From Lunularia cruciata (lineage: Eukaryota > Streptophyta > Marchantiopsida > Lunulariales > Lunulariaceae): 64,000 nucleotides of DNA. Below the pieces are notes generated by a model that did not search any database, was not told where the DNA came from, and was given only the letters and a program-made list of their open reading frames with translations. The stretch's first letter is position 1. Each line of letters opens with the position of its first letter. The stretch covers positions 61,438,911 through 61,502,910 of the forward strand of contig OX419760.1 of the NCBI GenBank assembly GCA_948567375.1, read 5' to 3'. Below, piece after piece: positions 21,532-33,163 of this stretch. A program made the translations under genes and the position numbers.

Positions 21532-22101
21532 TTGAGCTCTCACCATTGAGCTATCAATCAAATAACTAGGCTGAATCTAAACAACTAGCTCTCCACATGT
21601 GATGTAATATGTCAAACCACCTTGTAGAGATGTTTGGATCTGAAATGGACACCTCTCCACATTCGTCTTCCGTTACTCTAGACCGACAACTGTAGCCTTC
21701 CCCAACATAAGGAGTTACGCACTAGAGTCTAATAAGCCTCTATGAGGTGTATAGACCTTCCCTAAAGATTCCACCAAACAGAAAATCCCCCTTTGGTTAT
21801 CCAATAAGACAACACCAAGTGTGAACCGTGTTCTCTCAAAGGCCGGTCTAGCTGGCAACTCTTCCAATCTAGCCATTGCTACCTGCCATAAACCACTGGT
21901 CGCTGAGCGGATCCCATGCTCCTCAACCAAGTCAGCTCCACTATCAACCACCTTTGCTCTAGAAGAAAGAACCACATCATCCCTACTCTCACAAAGCATG
22001 GCAGCCAATTGGAACATTGGGGTTGGGTCAACTCCCAATGTACACATGTCATTGGCTGAAAATAAAGGATAAGGCATAATCAGCTGAGCCACTCCTAACA
22101 T
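21532..22101 (-). pseudogene. Family-2 aspartic protease region (element 2a)
   Basis: Minus-strand open frame of 128 codons with KVVDSGADLVEEHG (Asp-Ser-Gly type active site), preceded by a capsid-like tail (DPTPMFQLAAML) and followed by RFTLGVVLLDNQRGIFCLVE. The frame runs to the edge of element 1c at 21531, and the protease continues at 7351 on the far side. The DSG match and the place between Gag and the methyltransferase-like domain support protease; the fold cannot be confirmed here. Confidence 0.65.
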
Positions 22102-22256
22102 TGTGCTAGATTGAGTCTATGTAGTAGTAGGTGGCTGACTAGTAGGTAGTCCATCATGCACCCATCATTACCTACCAAACCTCCACTAGGACATCTAGGA
22201 GCCATGGATGACGTCTATAAGGCCTCAAAGAGCATGAAAGATTGAGGAAGTTTGAC

Positions 22257-23904
22257 TTATCTCCCAACCTCTCTTCTTTGTAGGTCCAACTCCACTGATG
22301 CTCCTCTATGCTCTAGAGCACATATTGCACTCCTGGTCATTGTGGCATATGCATCCACTTGTGCTACTCTACACATGAAATCCAAGGCATCTCTATCACC
22401 AACATATGAGGTGGAAGCCTCAACACCCAAATCTGATCTCCTCTGAGCAATGGCCATATTAGCCAATCTCTACTCCAACTGCTCAATCCGAGTAGCCATA
22501 GTTGTCTTAGAAGTAAGTGCAGGTACTGCACCTCTACTAGGTGTAGATCCTCTACCACCACCTCGTCCTCCATGAACTAGAGCTCCCCTACTACCTACCA
22601 TAACAACCCTACCACTTTGTAACTCTAGGTGTAGGTCAAAGCATCGGTCACTAGAGTAACCATATATGTGATCATGCTCACACTATCTCTGTGTTGGTTG
22701 TGATCCACTAAGAGTATCACGTTTGTTACCCTAAGTGCACTCTCTTCTATGGTGAGGTCCATCACAAGTCTAACAAGCAATGCCACCACTCATTGGCTAC
22801 TACTGACCTAAAAATGAAGGTAAGGGTCTACCTCTACTAGGCCTTCCACTCGCTCTATAGGATCTAGGCTGTCCACCCTGTCCTCAAAAACCAATTGGAC
22901 ATGGTGCACCCTGCTGCACTCTAGAAGAAGTCATAGTTATGGATAAGGTCTTCCTACCAAATCCAGATGTCACCACTCTCTCCTCCACCATGTTGAGCTC
23001 AATATGCCCAGCAAAACCAAAGACCACCACCAAAGTAGGCAAAGTAGCCTATAACAATGCAGTATCACGAACTCTACATTGCAACTCCCTATCCAGTATC
23101 CCATACCAAAATTGTATTGCTTGGCCTCAATAACTCCCTAAGTGAAATTGATCAGCCTTCTCATGCAAGTGTATCCCTCATATAAGCTCTCTCCAACCTT
23201 CCATTGGAACTCCTACAAGCTCCTTAGCTTATCAGTCCACACTTTCTGGTAATTGTACCTCAAACATTGGAAGAACTCCACCATGGAGTTAAATCCCAAT
23301 ACTATATCACCTCTTATAGTGGTACCTCCACTCGTAGTAGCACTATCTCCAACAAGGGCACCTCCACTAGCTCTACCAACGCTACTTGAGCTAGAACTCA
23401 TGGTATAGCCAATCTACCCCTAGCAACCAAGCTTGAAGTGATGGAGACATAGTTTGGAGACCAATACTATCTCCATAACTCAATCTCCTCCAAGTAAGCT
23501 CTCTTGAACTCATGGTACTTGTCCATTGGCGGATCCTCCAAGTGCTGAAATAATCCCTTCTAAGCCATGAAAGGTATGAACAAAGTAAGGTTCCGCATTT
23601 GCTACAGATCACACCAACTATCAAACTCCTGGATGAAGTCATCCCACTCAATGGTACCCATTGTACCAAAGTAATGCCTAGGGCCTTTAGAGGCCCCATA
23701 GCTGTCATCCATATCCCATAACAATGGCACGGACACGCCAAGTGCACTCTCAACTCAATCAACTCCTATGTCAAACTCCAGCTCAAAGTCAATCTCCTCC
23801 CTCATTGGAACTTGAGATACAAGCTAATACAAAGTGTCACTCCAAGTAAACCCATTGCGTACTACAGGGCTATCTCCTCTAGAATCCCCAAAGAACTCCG
23901 TCAT
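22257..23904 (-). pseudogene. gag: Family-2 Gag (element 2a)
   Basis: Minus strand, candidate start ATG at 23904 (MTEFFGDSRG). Matches the Gag of copy 2b segment by segment: LGVSVPLLWDMD, GTIEWDDFIQEFDSWCD, HEFKRAYLEEIELWR, then a Ser/Gly/Thr-rich linker. Zinc-knuckle remnants are C-stop-TCDGPHHRREC (about 22739-22785) and a second degenerate one (CEHDHIYGYSSDRC). The C-terminal part (22257-22466) is an open helical stretch. More than ten stops plus frameshifts break it. Confidence 0.75.
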
Positions 23905-24333
23905 GACAAAGTAACCATAAACCGCCAACTGCAACCGCAACAACAATCATAAGTACCCCACCAAGAACTAACACCACCAAGTACCAACACCAATTGAAAC
24001 ACCACCAAGTGCCAATACAAACAAAACACTACCCACTAATGTTACTCTATTTGAGATAACTACAGTAGGAGAAAGTGCAACTTGTAACTTGCCATCACAA
24101 CACCCACTCTCACGGTCTATGGGTCATCACTTCTTGCCTCATCAAAAATAAAAAAAGGTAGTATGATTGGTCTTCACTCTAGCATCACCATCAAGAGCAC
24201 ACCGGAGTACCAACGCTCTAAATCTAGGGTACCTCACAAAAGCCTGGTGCACAAACAAGAAGTAGAGAATGGAGGGGGTCCAACCATTAGAAATCTAAAT
24301 GAAAACCCTCCATCTCATTAAGCAACACAAGAC
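23905..24333 (-). other. Family-2 5' leader, cut by the family-3 insertion
   Basis: Minus-strand sequence aligns with 62236-62650 of copy 2b (landmarks: GAGATGGAGGGTTTTCATTTAG and TGTGCACCA). It is rich in GGTGTTGG-type simple sequence near 24000. At 24333 it stops abruptly at a family-3 LTR; the element's 5' LTR reappears at 37179-38115. No gene seen. Confidence 0.7.
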
Positions 24334-25015
24334 TAAAACATCCATTTATGCATGTGTGTCGTATAATGATATTTAGCTTGGTATTCCAAATACTTGAGCG
24401 ATATTATTTATATAGAGATAAATGATGGTTCTACATTAGTCATGATTAGCTAAAGTTAGTCATAGTTAAGATAGTGGGGACCTTTACTTTAGAGGAAGTG
24501 TAAAAGATGAGCACCACTATTTTGGATTCTAGTGTGTTGACTTTGTATTATTCCTAAGTATTTGGCTTTGAGGAAAGAGTTGAGAACTCTTGGGCCCACA
24601 AGTCTTTTTGTTTTTAAATTTTCTATAGTCCAAGGATAGCCCATGTGAAGGAATCCTTGACTTAGTGGTTGGGTCAAGATAAGATCACATGCTTAGTGGA
24701 ATATGCCCATGTGGATGGATATTCCTTTGTACTTTTTGACTTTTAGCCTAATAACTTGAGTTATTATGGTGAATTGTAACTTAGTGCGTAACTATTTCAC
24801 AAGTATATTAACAAGGGGTGAGTATGTACTCATTATCCTTTCATTTGCAACTATCTTTTTCTCATTGAGTTCTCTAGTGAGCAATGTCTTGAGTCTTGGA
24901 GTATTAGCCTTGGAAGAGTATGATGGAGTTAGGGTTCTTTGCCTTCTTAGTCTATGGTGTGCTACCATAATAGCCATCAAAGGTTCATCCTTAGTGAGAG
25001 ATAGATTGGCTCACA
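24334..25015 (+). repeat. Family-3 LTR, first of a tandem pair (3a)
   Basis: About 682 bp. The start has decayed from TGTAACACCCA to TAAAACATCCA; the end is GGCTCACA (25015). It is followed by a 22-bp remnant (TTTTGGTTCTATTGGCGGGAA) resembling the PBS after the second LTR, then by another LTR. Confidence 0.85.
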
Positions 25016-25037
25016 ATTTTGGTTCTATTGGCGGGAA

Positions 25038-25729
25038 TGTAACACCCATTTGTGCATGTGTGTGGTATTGTGATATTTAGCTTGGTACTACAAGTACTTA
25101 AGAGATATTATTTATATAGAGATAAAGGATGGTTCTATATTAATCATGGTTAGCTAAAGTTAGTCATAGCTAAAGTAGAGGGGGCCTTACTTTAGAGGAA
25201 GTAGAAAAGATGAGCATCACTATTTTGGATTTTAGTGTGTTGACTTGGTATTATTCCTAGGTGTTTGGCTTTGAGGAAAGAGTTGAGAACTCTTGGGCCC
25301 GCAAGCCTTTTTGTTTTGGATTCTTCTTTAGTCCAAGGATAGCCCATGTGAAGGAATCCTTGACTTAGTGGTTGGGTCAAGATAAGACCACATGCTTAGA
25401 GGAATATGCCCATGTGAATGGATATTCCTTTCTAATTTTTTACTTTACTTGACTTTTAGTTTAGTAACTTGAGTTACTATGGTAATTAGTAACTTTGGTA
25501 CGTAACTATTTCACAAGTATATAAACAAGGGGTGAGGAGGTACTGATCATCCTTTCATTTGCAACTATCTCTCTCTCATTGAGTTCTCTAGTGAGCAATA
25601 TCTTGAGTCTTGGAGTGTTAGCCTTGGAGGAGTATGATGGAGTTGGGGTTCCTTGCCTTCTTAGTCCATGGTGCGCTACCATCATAGCAATCAGAGGTTC
25701 ATCCAGAGTGAGAGACAGGCCGGCTCACA
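25038..25729 (+). repeat. Family-3 LTR, second of the pair (5' LTR of 3a)
   Basis: 692 bp, TGTAACACCC to GGCTCACA. A TATA box lies in ACAAGTATATAAACAAGG (about 25513-25530), roughly 200 bp before the LTR end. It is followed by a PBS and the element's leader. Confidence 0.92.
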
Positions 25730-25733
25730 TTTT

Positions 25734-25750
25734 TGGTTCCGTTGCCAGGA
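25734..25750 (+). other. Primer-binding site of 3a (degenerate tRNA-Asp type)
   Basis: TGGTTCCGTTGCCAGGA differs from the plant tRNA-Asp complement TGGCGCCGTTGCCGGGGA at a few positions. It starts 4 bases after the LTR end. Confidence 0.7.
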
Positions 25751-25770
25751 CCTCTCTAGAAGGCAAGATA

Positions 25771-26585
25771 ATGTTCCGCATTCAATTCTACATTAGGCAG
25801 AAGGAGGCTATGAGAGCTCACTTGGAGAGAACATTAGGAGAAGAGAGTGCTGAACTTATGTTAGAGAACCAAGATCCATTTGTATACCCTGTAGTTCATT
25901 ATGATGTCTTTGAGATGATTTTGTACATCTTGAACACATGAGAGGAATTGGAGAGATTGTGTGAGGTGGATTGCAGATTTTGGGGATTAGGGTGATTTTG
26001 GGCAAAATCTCAAGTTTGAGATCTAGACTTGAAATTTCTACACATGATAGCTTGGGTTGTCCTTCAATTAGCACACATAAAATTATTGTAAGAGCTACTA
26101 TGCGCACTGGGCTAGAATTTTTGAAAGTTGATAGGGTAAAGTGCTCCCGCAACTGCATGCTCTGTGGAAAATTGTATAGAGTCTACCATTTCTTCAATTT
26201 TAAGTGAATTGTCCTAAAAATTTCCAAGAAAATTGAGTGCATTGTTTCCTACCTGCTGCCACAAAAATTAGAGAGAGATCGTTCTTGCGCAGAGAGTTAT
26301 GAGTTTTTGAAGTGAGGGGGGTGGTTTTCAGACTAAATCTGAAATATGTGTGCGGAATAGAAAGGTGTCTAGGCCAAATAGCTCAATGAAAAGATCTGAA
26401 ATTTTGCAGGGAGGGACGCCCTAGAGTTGTGATGAAGTATGGAAAATTTTATAGGACTGTGACGTATTGGTTGTGAGATTTGGGTGACATTGTGAGGAAG
26501 GGTTTTGCAATTTCGCAGAGTGGAGATCTCATGCATGAGGAGTTTGAGATCAACATGTTTGAGTGTTTAGATTCATCTTGGGAAC
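25771..26585 (+). other. Family-3 leader with a short decayed ORF
   Basis: A short open stretch at about 25771-25938 (FRIQFYIRQKEAMRAHLERT) ends in a stop, and coding-like sequence continues only in fragments to 26210. The segment is repeated in 32313-32968 and, inverted, in 34950-35776. From 26210 to 26585 I see no gene. Confidence 0.55.
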
Positions 26586-27059
26586 ATGGAGGGTCATGAA
26601 GAGTGGAAATTGAGACTATGCAAGGTTCCCCAAGGGTTTGAGGTGATTGTAGAGGTGGATTTGAGGAAAAGAGAGTTTACAATAGAATTTGAAGAGAGTG
26701 TTGAGAGGATCCAAAAACCTACACCACTTGGAGGAAAAAGTGAGTCTAAATGCTTTCTGTGTGGAGAGAAGGGACATAAGGCAAGTTCATGTCCATTGAC
26801 CTTTGAGAGCAAGAGATTAAGGGAAAGGAGAGGCTTACTTGACTTGGGTTTGCATGTTGGACCTTCTTCACCAAGATTGGGAGGGAGAAGATCTAAGACC
26901 AAGGAGTTGTGTGAGGTTTGTGGAGTTGAAGGACTTGCAAAAGGACATGAGTGTAGTGGAGTAAAATCACTTTTGGAGACTTTGGTGAAGGATCTTGGAG
27001 AGAGTCTTAGTACAGCTACAGAAATACTACCACCTTCATCAGCTAGTTCTCAAGATTAG
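26586..27059 (+). CDS. Extra zinc-knuckle ORF upstream of gag (family 3)
   Basis: An intact 157-codon frame with a CCHC knuckle CFLCGEKGHKASSC at about residues 57-70 and a later Cys cluster CEVCGVEGLAKGHEC. It sits between the PBS/leader and the real gag, which has its own knuckle, so it is an additional ORF. Tat/Ogre-type plant Ty3 elements are known to carry an ORF before gag; similarity to those is not established here. A decayed homologue in the inverted copy (34569-34934) has CFLCREKGKKVSSY. A frame surviving amid decayed neighbours suggests a real coding unit. Possible nucleic-acid binding; role unknown. Confidence 0.6.
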   Translation: MEGHEEWKLRLCKVPQGFEVIVEVDLRKREFTIEFEESVERIQKPTPLGGKSESKCFLCGEKGHKASSCPLTFESKRLRERRGLLDLGLHVGPSSPRLGGRRSKTKELCEVCGVEGLAKGHECSGVKSLLETLVKDLGESLSTATEILPPSSASSQD

Positions 27060-27295
27060 TGATGGAGATAATCTTTCAACGTATAGATAAGCTATCCATG
27101 AGGGTTTGATTAATATGCACTCTAGGATTTGATGTTGCTATAGAAATCTTGGAGCAACCTGAACCTTTTGTGTTCCCTAGGGTGGATTACTCTCAAATGG
27201 TGTTAGTCATGTATATACTCTATTAGTTATAGAGTGAGAGAAAAGAAAAGAGAAAAAGAAAAATTGAGAGAAGAGAAAGATAGTGAGAGGTTAAG
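27060..27295 (+). other. Spacer before family-3 gag
   Basis: 236 bp with a purine-rich run (AGAGAAAAGAAAAGAGAAAAAG, 27230-27290) just before the gag start MGELPVFFG. No gene seen. Confidence 0.5.
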
Positions 27296-29174
27296 ATGGG
27301 GGAACTTCCGGTTTTCTTTGGCAAGGATGGAGAAGATGTGGAGGCCTTTGTGAGAGACTTCAAGAGAGCTTGCATGGGAAACAATGAGAGGAGGAAGAAT
27401 GAGTGGGCCTCATTATTACCAGATTTCTTTGAGGATGCAACACTTACATGGTATGAGTCAGAATACCAAAAGAGAGAGAGGAGAGATGGGGAAGAGGAGA
27501 CTTTGGGAGACTTTGACTTCAGCACTCATTGAGAACTTTCTTCTTGATGAGAGTTATGAGAGATTGATGAGTGAGGTTACATTTCTCAAGCAAAGAGATG
27601 GAGAGAAAGTGAGAGTCTATGTGGAAAGAGTGGAAAAGTTATAGTCTAGATTTCGCATAGTGTTGAGGAAGGGTGGAGATGATGTGGAGACTACAATGAT
27701 TGGCATAGGGGCCATGCTCACCAAGAATTTTGTGGGAGGGTTGAGACCACAAATTAGAAGCAAGCTGAGATATGAGAAACCTTCTTCCAAGGTTGAAGCT
27801 ATCAAGATCATTATCCGTATGGAGGAGAGTTTGGAAGGGGATGAGAGTGATTTGGTGGTGAAGGAGATTGTGCATCCTCCTCAAGGCTATAAGTATGGTG
27901 GAACTTCTGATACTTTGGTGACAAGGGTTGCACCACAAGTAGTAGTTTCTCCAATTCTTGCACCTCCACCAAAGGATCTACTTCAAACCATCACAGAACA
28001 ACTTGCGGATCTCAAGATCAATGTGGTGCAACTATGGGAGAAGAGAGAGGTAGATCAGAATGCAGGGAGAGGGCCTAGGAGTTATGGAAAATATCCATAT
28101 AGAAGAGTTCAACCAGCCAACAATTCCAATGATAGAAATTGTTTTGGTTGTGGAGGAAGAGGCCATATCCAAAGGAATTGCCCAAATTCCACTTACCATG
28201 GAGGAAGGGGTTATGAAGGAGCCAATAGAGGGAAAGAGGGTGGTAGTGAAACCCAAGTGGCTCCTAATCCAAACAAAGGTAAGGGGATAACATCCATAGC
28301 TATGGTGGAGAGCAAGTATGAGAAGGGAGAGTGCTCAAACTCCAAGAGTCTTAATTTGGAGCTTTTGGCACAAGAGAAGAAGAGAGCTCATTTTGCAGAG
28401 GATGTTCACTCTTCTCAAGGATTTACTCCAAGCAAGAATACTCCTATGTCTACTAGGAGCACTTGCACCTCAACACCATCAACAACAAAGACTCCAAGGA
28501 AGAAGTTGGGGATGGAGGATTTCTTGATTTCAAAGCAACAATGGAACTACAATGTGTTGGAGGATGTTGGTAGTCATAAGGCTAACATCACAGTGGGCCA
28601 ATTGATTGCTTTGAACCCTACCTTGAGAAAGGAGCTTAGAGGTGGTTTGAGTTCTACAAGGAACAAGAAGAAGAAGAAAGCAAAAACTCTAGTATCAATG
28701 GGGGTGGTGGATGCCAAGCCAGCACCATGGGAGGCTTGTGAATATGCCTCCAAGATTGATGTGAGAGTGAATGGTCACAACATCAAGCATGCATTGGTTG
28801 ATGGAGGATCAACAGTAAATGCCATGTCAAAAAGGTTGATGAAGAAGTTGGGTATGATACCCTCTAGACCTTCAACATTTGTGGTGAGCATGGCAAACAA
28901 GCATCAAGTTCAACCAGTAAGGGTGATGGATAAAGTGGTAGTTTCAATTATGGGAGTTGAAAATCTCATGACTTTCCAAGTCTTGAAGGATTCAAGCTAT
29001 GACTTACTTCTTGGGAGGCCATGGTTGAGAGCAGCAAGCACAACTGATCGACGGCACAAAGGGTACTTGAGGATTGGGCCATCAAATCATAGAGTCAGAG
29101 TTCTTGTGACTAACACCACCAACACTTCACATTCAGATACACCATCTTCTGATTATTGGGAATCAGATTCTTAA
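27296..29174 (+). pseudogene. gag: Family-3 Gag-protease (3a)
   Basis: Starts MGELPVFFGKDGEDVEAFV (27296). A frameshift near 27520 moves to the frame of 27384-27644; a TAG at 27642 follows, then 504 open codons (27660-29174). A Gag segment (LTKNFVGGLRPQIRSKLRYE) precedes the zinc knuckle CFGCGGRGHIQRNC (about 28140-28182). The protease has VDGGSTVNAMS (Asp-Gly-Gly instead of Asp-Ser/Thr-Gly) and the C-terminal motif LLLGRPWL. A TAA at 29172 ends it where the frame continues into an acidic linker and RT. One frameshift and two stops make it defective. Confidence 0.88.
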
Positions 29175-30970
29175 GAAGGAGTTTCAGGTGTGGACACAAG
29201 CATGGAAGAGGAGACTTCCACGGAGGAGGATGAATCTGAATCTGATTCAGATGTGTATCCTTTGTGTGCTATGGAATTTGCACCTAAGCCAGAGGTTTTG
29301 AAGGACCCAGATAAATCGCCATTGATACTTGAGTAGGTAGAGAGAAGGTTATCTACCCTAAAGTATGGTCCAAATGTTACCAAGGAGGAGAAGGTGAGAT
29401 TTGAGGAGATTTTCTACAAGTTTATCCATGTGTTTGCTTTTAGTTACAGGGATTTGAAGGAAGTCACCTTGGAGGAGCACAAGATAGAGGTGGAGTCATA
29501 TGCAAGACCAATCCGCCAAAAGCAACGTTGCATTAGCCCACCAATATTTTTGGTTGTGAAGGAGGAGATTGATAAGCTCAAGGAGGCTGGATTTATCTTT
29601 GAGGTAGAGAATTCAGAATCAATGTCTCCAATTGTCATTGTGAAGAAAAAGAATGGCAAGCTTTGGGTATGTGTGGATTACAAGAAGCTCAATGCTGTTA
29701 CCAAGAAGGACTACTACCCATTGCCATTCATTGATGAGATCTTGGAGGAGGTTGCAGGTCATGAGAGGTACAGGTTTGATGATGGTTATAGTGGATACAA
29801 CCAAATCAAGATTGCACCAGAGCATCAACAACTCACCACGTTTACCACACCTTGGGGAACTTACGCTTTCAAGGTCATGCCTTTTGGGCTTTGCAATGCT
29901 CCAGCCACATTCCAACGGTTCATGAACAAGGTATTTGAACCTTTCATTGGGAAATTTGTGAGAGACTTCATTGATGACTTTTTTGTCTATGGGAGCAAGG
30001 AGGAGCACTTTGAGCACCTAATCAAAGTCTTGCAATGCTTGGATGAGGCAAATGCATCACTCAACCCAAAGAAGTGCATGTTTTTGGATGTGAAGAAGGT
30101 CTTCTTTTGGGGCACATCATCTCCAAGGATGGAATAGCAGTTGATCTTGAGAAGGTGAGGAAAATCTCAGACCTTCCATTCCCTTCAAGCTTGACAAAGT
30201 TATGCCAATTCTTGGGGATGGTTGGGTACTATAAGAGGTTCATCTTCTCATTTTCCAACAAGGCTTATGCATTGACCATCTACATGAAGAAGGGTGTGGA
30301 TAACATGGTGATTTTGGAAGACATGGAGGCTCTCAAAGCTTTTAAGGAGCTCAAGCAATCCCTTGTTGTAGCTCCAATTCTGGCTAAACTTGATTGGAGT
30401 AAGCCTTTCATCCTCTACACTGATGCTTCTAATGTAGCTATAGGATGCACTCTTAGTCAATTAGACCAAGATGTGCATGATCATCCAATAGCTTATGCTA
30501 GTAGGCAGATAGTTTCAATAGAGAAGAACTACTCTGTCATGGAGAGAGAAGGGTTGGCAGTGATCTTTGGTCTCAAGAAGTTTAAACACTACTTGATTGG
30601 AGGGAAAGCCACCATTTTCATAGATCACAAGGCTTTGAAGTATATCTTTAGCAAGCCTAATGTTGAAGGGAGACTAGCAAGGTGGATGATACTCTTGTCT
30701 GAGTATGCCTACACCATTGAGGATAGGCCAAGAAAGAAACTTGCAAATGCTGATTTGTTATCTAGAGCCTATGATCATGATGGAGATGAGCCAGTGGATG
30801 ATTCCTTCTCGGATGAAGAGCTCATGACAATCTCAGTCACTCAAGAGGTTCCAATGGAGTATAAGGAGATTGTGGATTTTGTGACAAGAGGTAACTATCC
30901 AGAAGGGATGCATGCTAGGGAGAGGAAGGCCCTTGCAGCAAGATCTAGACCTTCTTTGAGATATTCTTGA
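29175..30970 (+). pseudogene. pol: Family-3 reverse transcriptase and RNase H (3a)
   Basis: An acidic linker (SESDSD-type) leads to RT, open at 29394-30137: SPIVIVKKKNGKLWV, LPFIDEILEEVAGH, MPFGLCNAPATFQRFM and the catalytic block DFIDDFFVYG. A frameshift near 30100 moves to 30074-30970, which holds the rest of RT (LGHIISKDGIAVD, FLGMVGYYKRFI) and RNase H (FILYTDASNVAIGC, YSVMEREGLAVI, FIDHKALKYI, NADLLSRA). The RT resembles non-chromovirus Athila/Tat types. There is a TAG at 29334 in the linker. Confidence 0.9.
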
Positions 30971-31814
30971 GATTCTTCCTGAGATATTCTTTTTCACCAA
31001 GGAGCAGATGGTCTACTTCAAAGGGCAGTGGGTAAGGAAGAGTCTATCCTACTCATAAAGGAGTTTCATGAAGGTTTAGTATGTGGAGGACACTTTGCAT
31101 GAAAGGTGACTGCTTTCAAGATTCTAAATGTAGGTTACTATTGGAGAGGGATTTTCAAGGATTGTCTTGATTATTGCAAAACTTGTCATGTTTGTCAAGC
31201 TTTTGCTAGAAAGTCTATATCCACTCCACCACTTAGATCAATTCCATTGCTAGGACCTTTTGAGAAGTGGGGAATTGATTTTGTAGGTCCTCTCAATAGA
31301 ACCCCAAGGAACAATCGGTACATTGTGGTAGTTACTGATTACCTTACCAAGTGGGTAGAGGCTAGACCATTGAGGGACAAGAATGAAGATGAAGTGGGTA
31401 GATTTTTTTATGAACGCATTATCACTAGGTTTGGATGCCCTTTGGAGTTGGTTTTTGATAGAGGAGGAGAGTTTACAGGAAGCATTACTACAGCCATGCT
31501 ATGACATTTCTCTATCACACATAGAGTAACTACATCTTATAAGCCAAATTCCAATGGCGTGGCAGAGAGAACCAATCAGACCTTGTGCATGATGTTGGCC
31601 AAAGATGCAGAAATGGAGGAGGCTAAACATCATTGAGACAAGAGGATTCATGTAGTTTTGTGGGAGTATAGGACAACCATGAAGACTTCCACCAGATATT
31701 CTCCATTTCAATTGGTGTATGGTATTGAGTCTACCTTACCTATTCACTTTGATCTTCCTACCCTCCAAAGCATTCATAGGAGATTGAAGAAAGCACAAGG
31801 AGGTGATGCAGAGA
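30971..31814 (+). pseudogene. pol: Family-3 integrase, C-terminus lost (3a)
   Basis: A zinc-domain remnant (FHEGLVCGGHFA, then CKTCHVCQ) with a stop between, WGIDFVGPLNR with the first catalytic Asp, LVFDRGGEFTG with the second, and NSNGVAERTNQTL with the Glu. Open core at 31106-31504. Sequence after about 31814 jumps into the middle of a family-3 LTR, so the C-terminal domain, polypurine tract and U3 are deleted. Confidence 0.87.
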
Positions 31815-32306
31815 AGTCAAGTGTTGATTTGGTATTATTCCTAGGTGTTTGGCTTTGAGGAAAGAGTTGAGAACTCTTGGGCCCGCAAGCCTTTTTGTTT
31901 TGGATTCTTCTTTAGTCCAAGGATAGCCCATGTGAAGGAATCCTTGACTTAGTGGTTGGGTCAAGATAAGACCACATGCTTAGGGGAATATGCCCATGTG
32001 TATGGATATTCCTTTCTAATTTTTTACTTTACTTTACTTTTAGTTTAGTTACTTGAGTTACTATGGTAATTAGTAACTTTGGTACGTAACTATTTCACAA
32101 GTATATAAACAAGGGGTGAGGAGGTACTGATCATCCTTTCATTTGCAACTATCTCTCTCTCATTGAGTTCTCTAGTGAGCAATGTCTTGAGTCTTGGAGT
32201 GTTAGCCTTGGAGGAGTATGATGGAGTTGGGGTTCCTTGCCTTCTTAGTCCATGGTGCACTACCATCATAGCCATTAGAGGTTCATCCTGAGTGAGAGAC
32301 AGGCCG
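31815..32306 (+). repeat. Family-3 LTR, 3' two-thirds (3b)
   Basis: Aligns with 25235-25729, joined to integrase at GTGTTGA, a stretch shared with the LTR (microhomology). It ends CCGGCTCA and runs straight into leader sequence (AAGGACCTCTCTAGAAGG) with no PBS. Confidence 0.85.
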
Positions 32307-33163
32307 GCTCAAAGGACCTCTCTAGAAGGCAATATAATGTTACGCATACAATTCTTTATTAGACAAAAGGAGGCTATGAGAGCTCACTTGGAGAGAACTT
32401 TAGGGGAGGAGAGGGCTGAACATATGTTAGAGAACTTGGACTCATTTTTATAACCTTGTAGTTTATTATGATGTCTTTGAGGTGATTTTGTACATCTTGT
32501 ACACATGAGAGGATTTGGAGAGATTGTGTGAGGTGAATTGCAGATTTTGGGGATTAAGGTGATTTTGGGCAGAATCTCAAGTTTGAGATCTGGACTTGAA
32601 ATTTCAACACATGATAGCTTGGGTTGTCCTTCAATTAGCTCACTTGGAATTATTATGAGATCTACTATGCGCACCGGGCTAGAATTTTTGGAAGTTGATA
32701 GGTAAATTGCTCCCACAACTGCATGCTCTTTGGAAAATTGTGTAGAGTCTACTATTTCTTCAATTTTGGGTGGATTGTTGTGAAACTTTCCAAGATAATT
32801 TAGTGCATTATATCCTATGGTTAACACAAAAATTAGAAAGAGATCATGCTTGCAGAGAGAGTTATAAGTTTTTATAGTGAGGGGGTGGTTTTTAGACCAA
32901 ATCTAAAATATGTGTGTTGAATATAAAGGTGCTTAGGCCAAATGGCTTGATGAAAAGATCTGAAATTTGGGAATCAGATTCTAAAGAAGGAGCTTCAGAT
33001 GTGGACACAAGCATGGACAAGGAGACTTCCACGGGGAGGATGAATCTGAATCTGATTCAGATCTATATCCCTTGGATCCTATGGATTTTGCACCTAAGCC
33101 AGAGGTTTTGAAGGACCCAAATAAATCACAATTGACACTTGAGGAGATAGAAAGGAGATTCTC
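32307..33163 (+). pseudogene. Deleted family-3 internal fragment (3b)
   Basis: 32307-32968 matches the 3a leader (25750-26410). At about 32968 it jumps to the sequence equivalent to 29158-29345 (GGGAATCAGATTCT, acidic linker), losing the extra ORF, gag and protease. At about 33163 it meets an inverted gag segment within a shared CTCTTCTTCTCTT-like stretch. No functional frame. Confidence 0.8.

Larger units (their letters stand above)
7352..21536 (-). mobile_element. Full-length Ty3/gypsy element 1c with target-site duplication TTGAG
   Basis: Minus-strand element spanning 7357-21531 and bounded by the direct repeat TTGAG (7352-7356 and 21532-21536). Order on the minus strand: 5' LTR (21531-17001), PBS (16993-16976), gag, protease, RT, RNase H, integrase, polypurine tract (about 10807-10794), 3' LTR (10792-7357). 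PR-RT-RH-IN order makes it Ty3/gypsy, and the RT resembles the Athila/Tat group. It interrupts family-2 element 2a and itself carries a family-5 solo LTR in its 5' LTR. The LTRs differ by several deletions, so it is not recent. Confidence 0.95.

Noticed and set aside
27617-28256. Minus-strand open frames opposite family-3 gag
   Set aside because: Shadow frames; the plus strand carries Gag and zinc-knuckle motifs.
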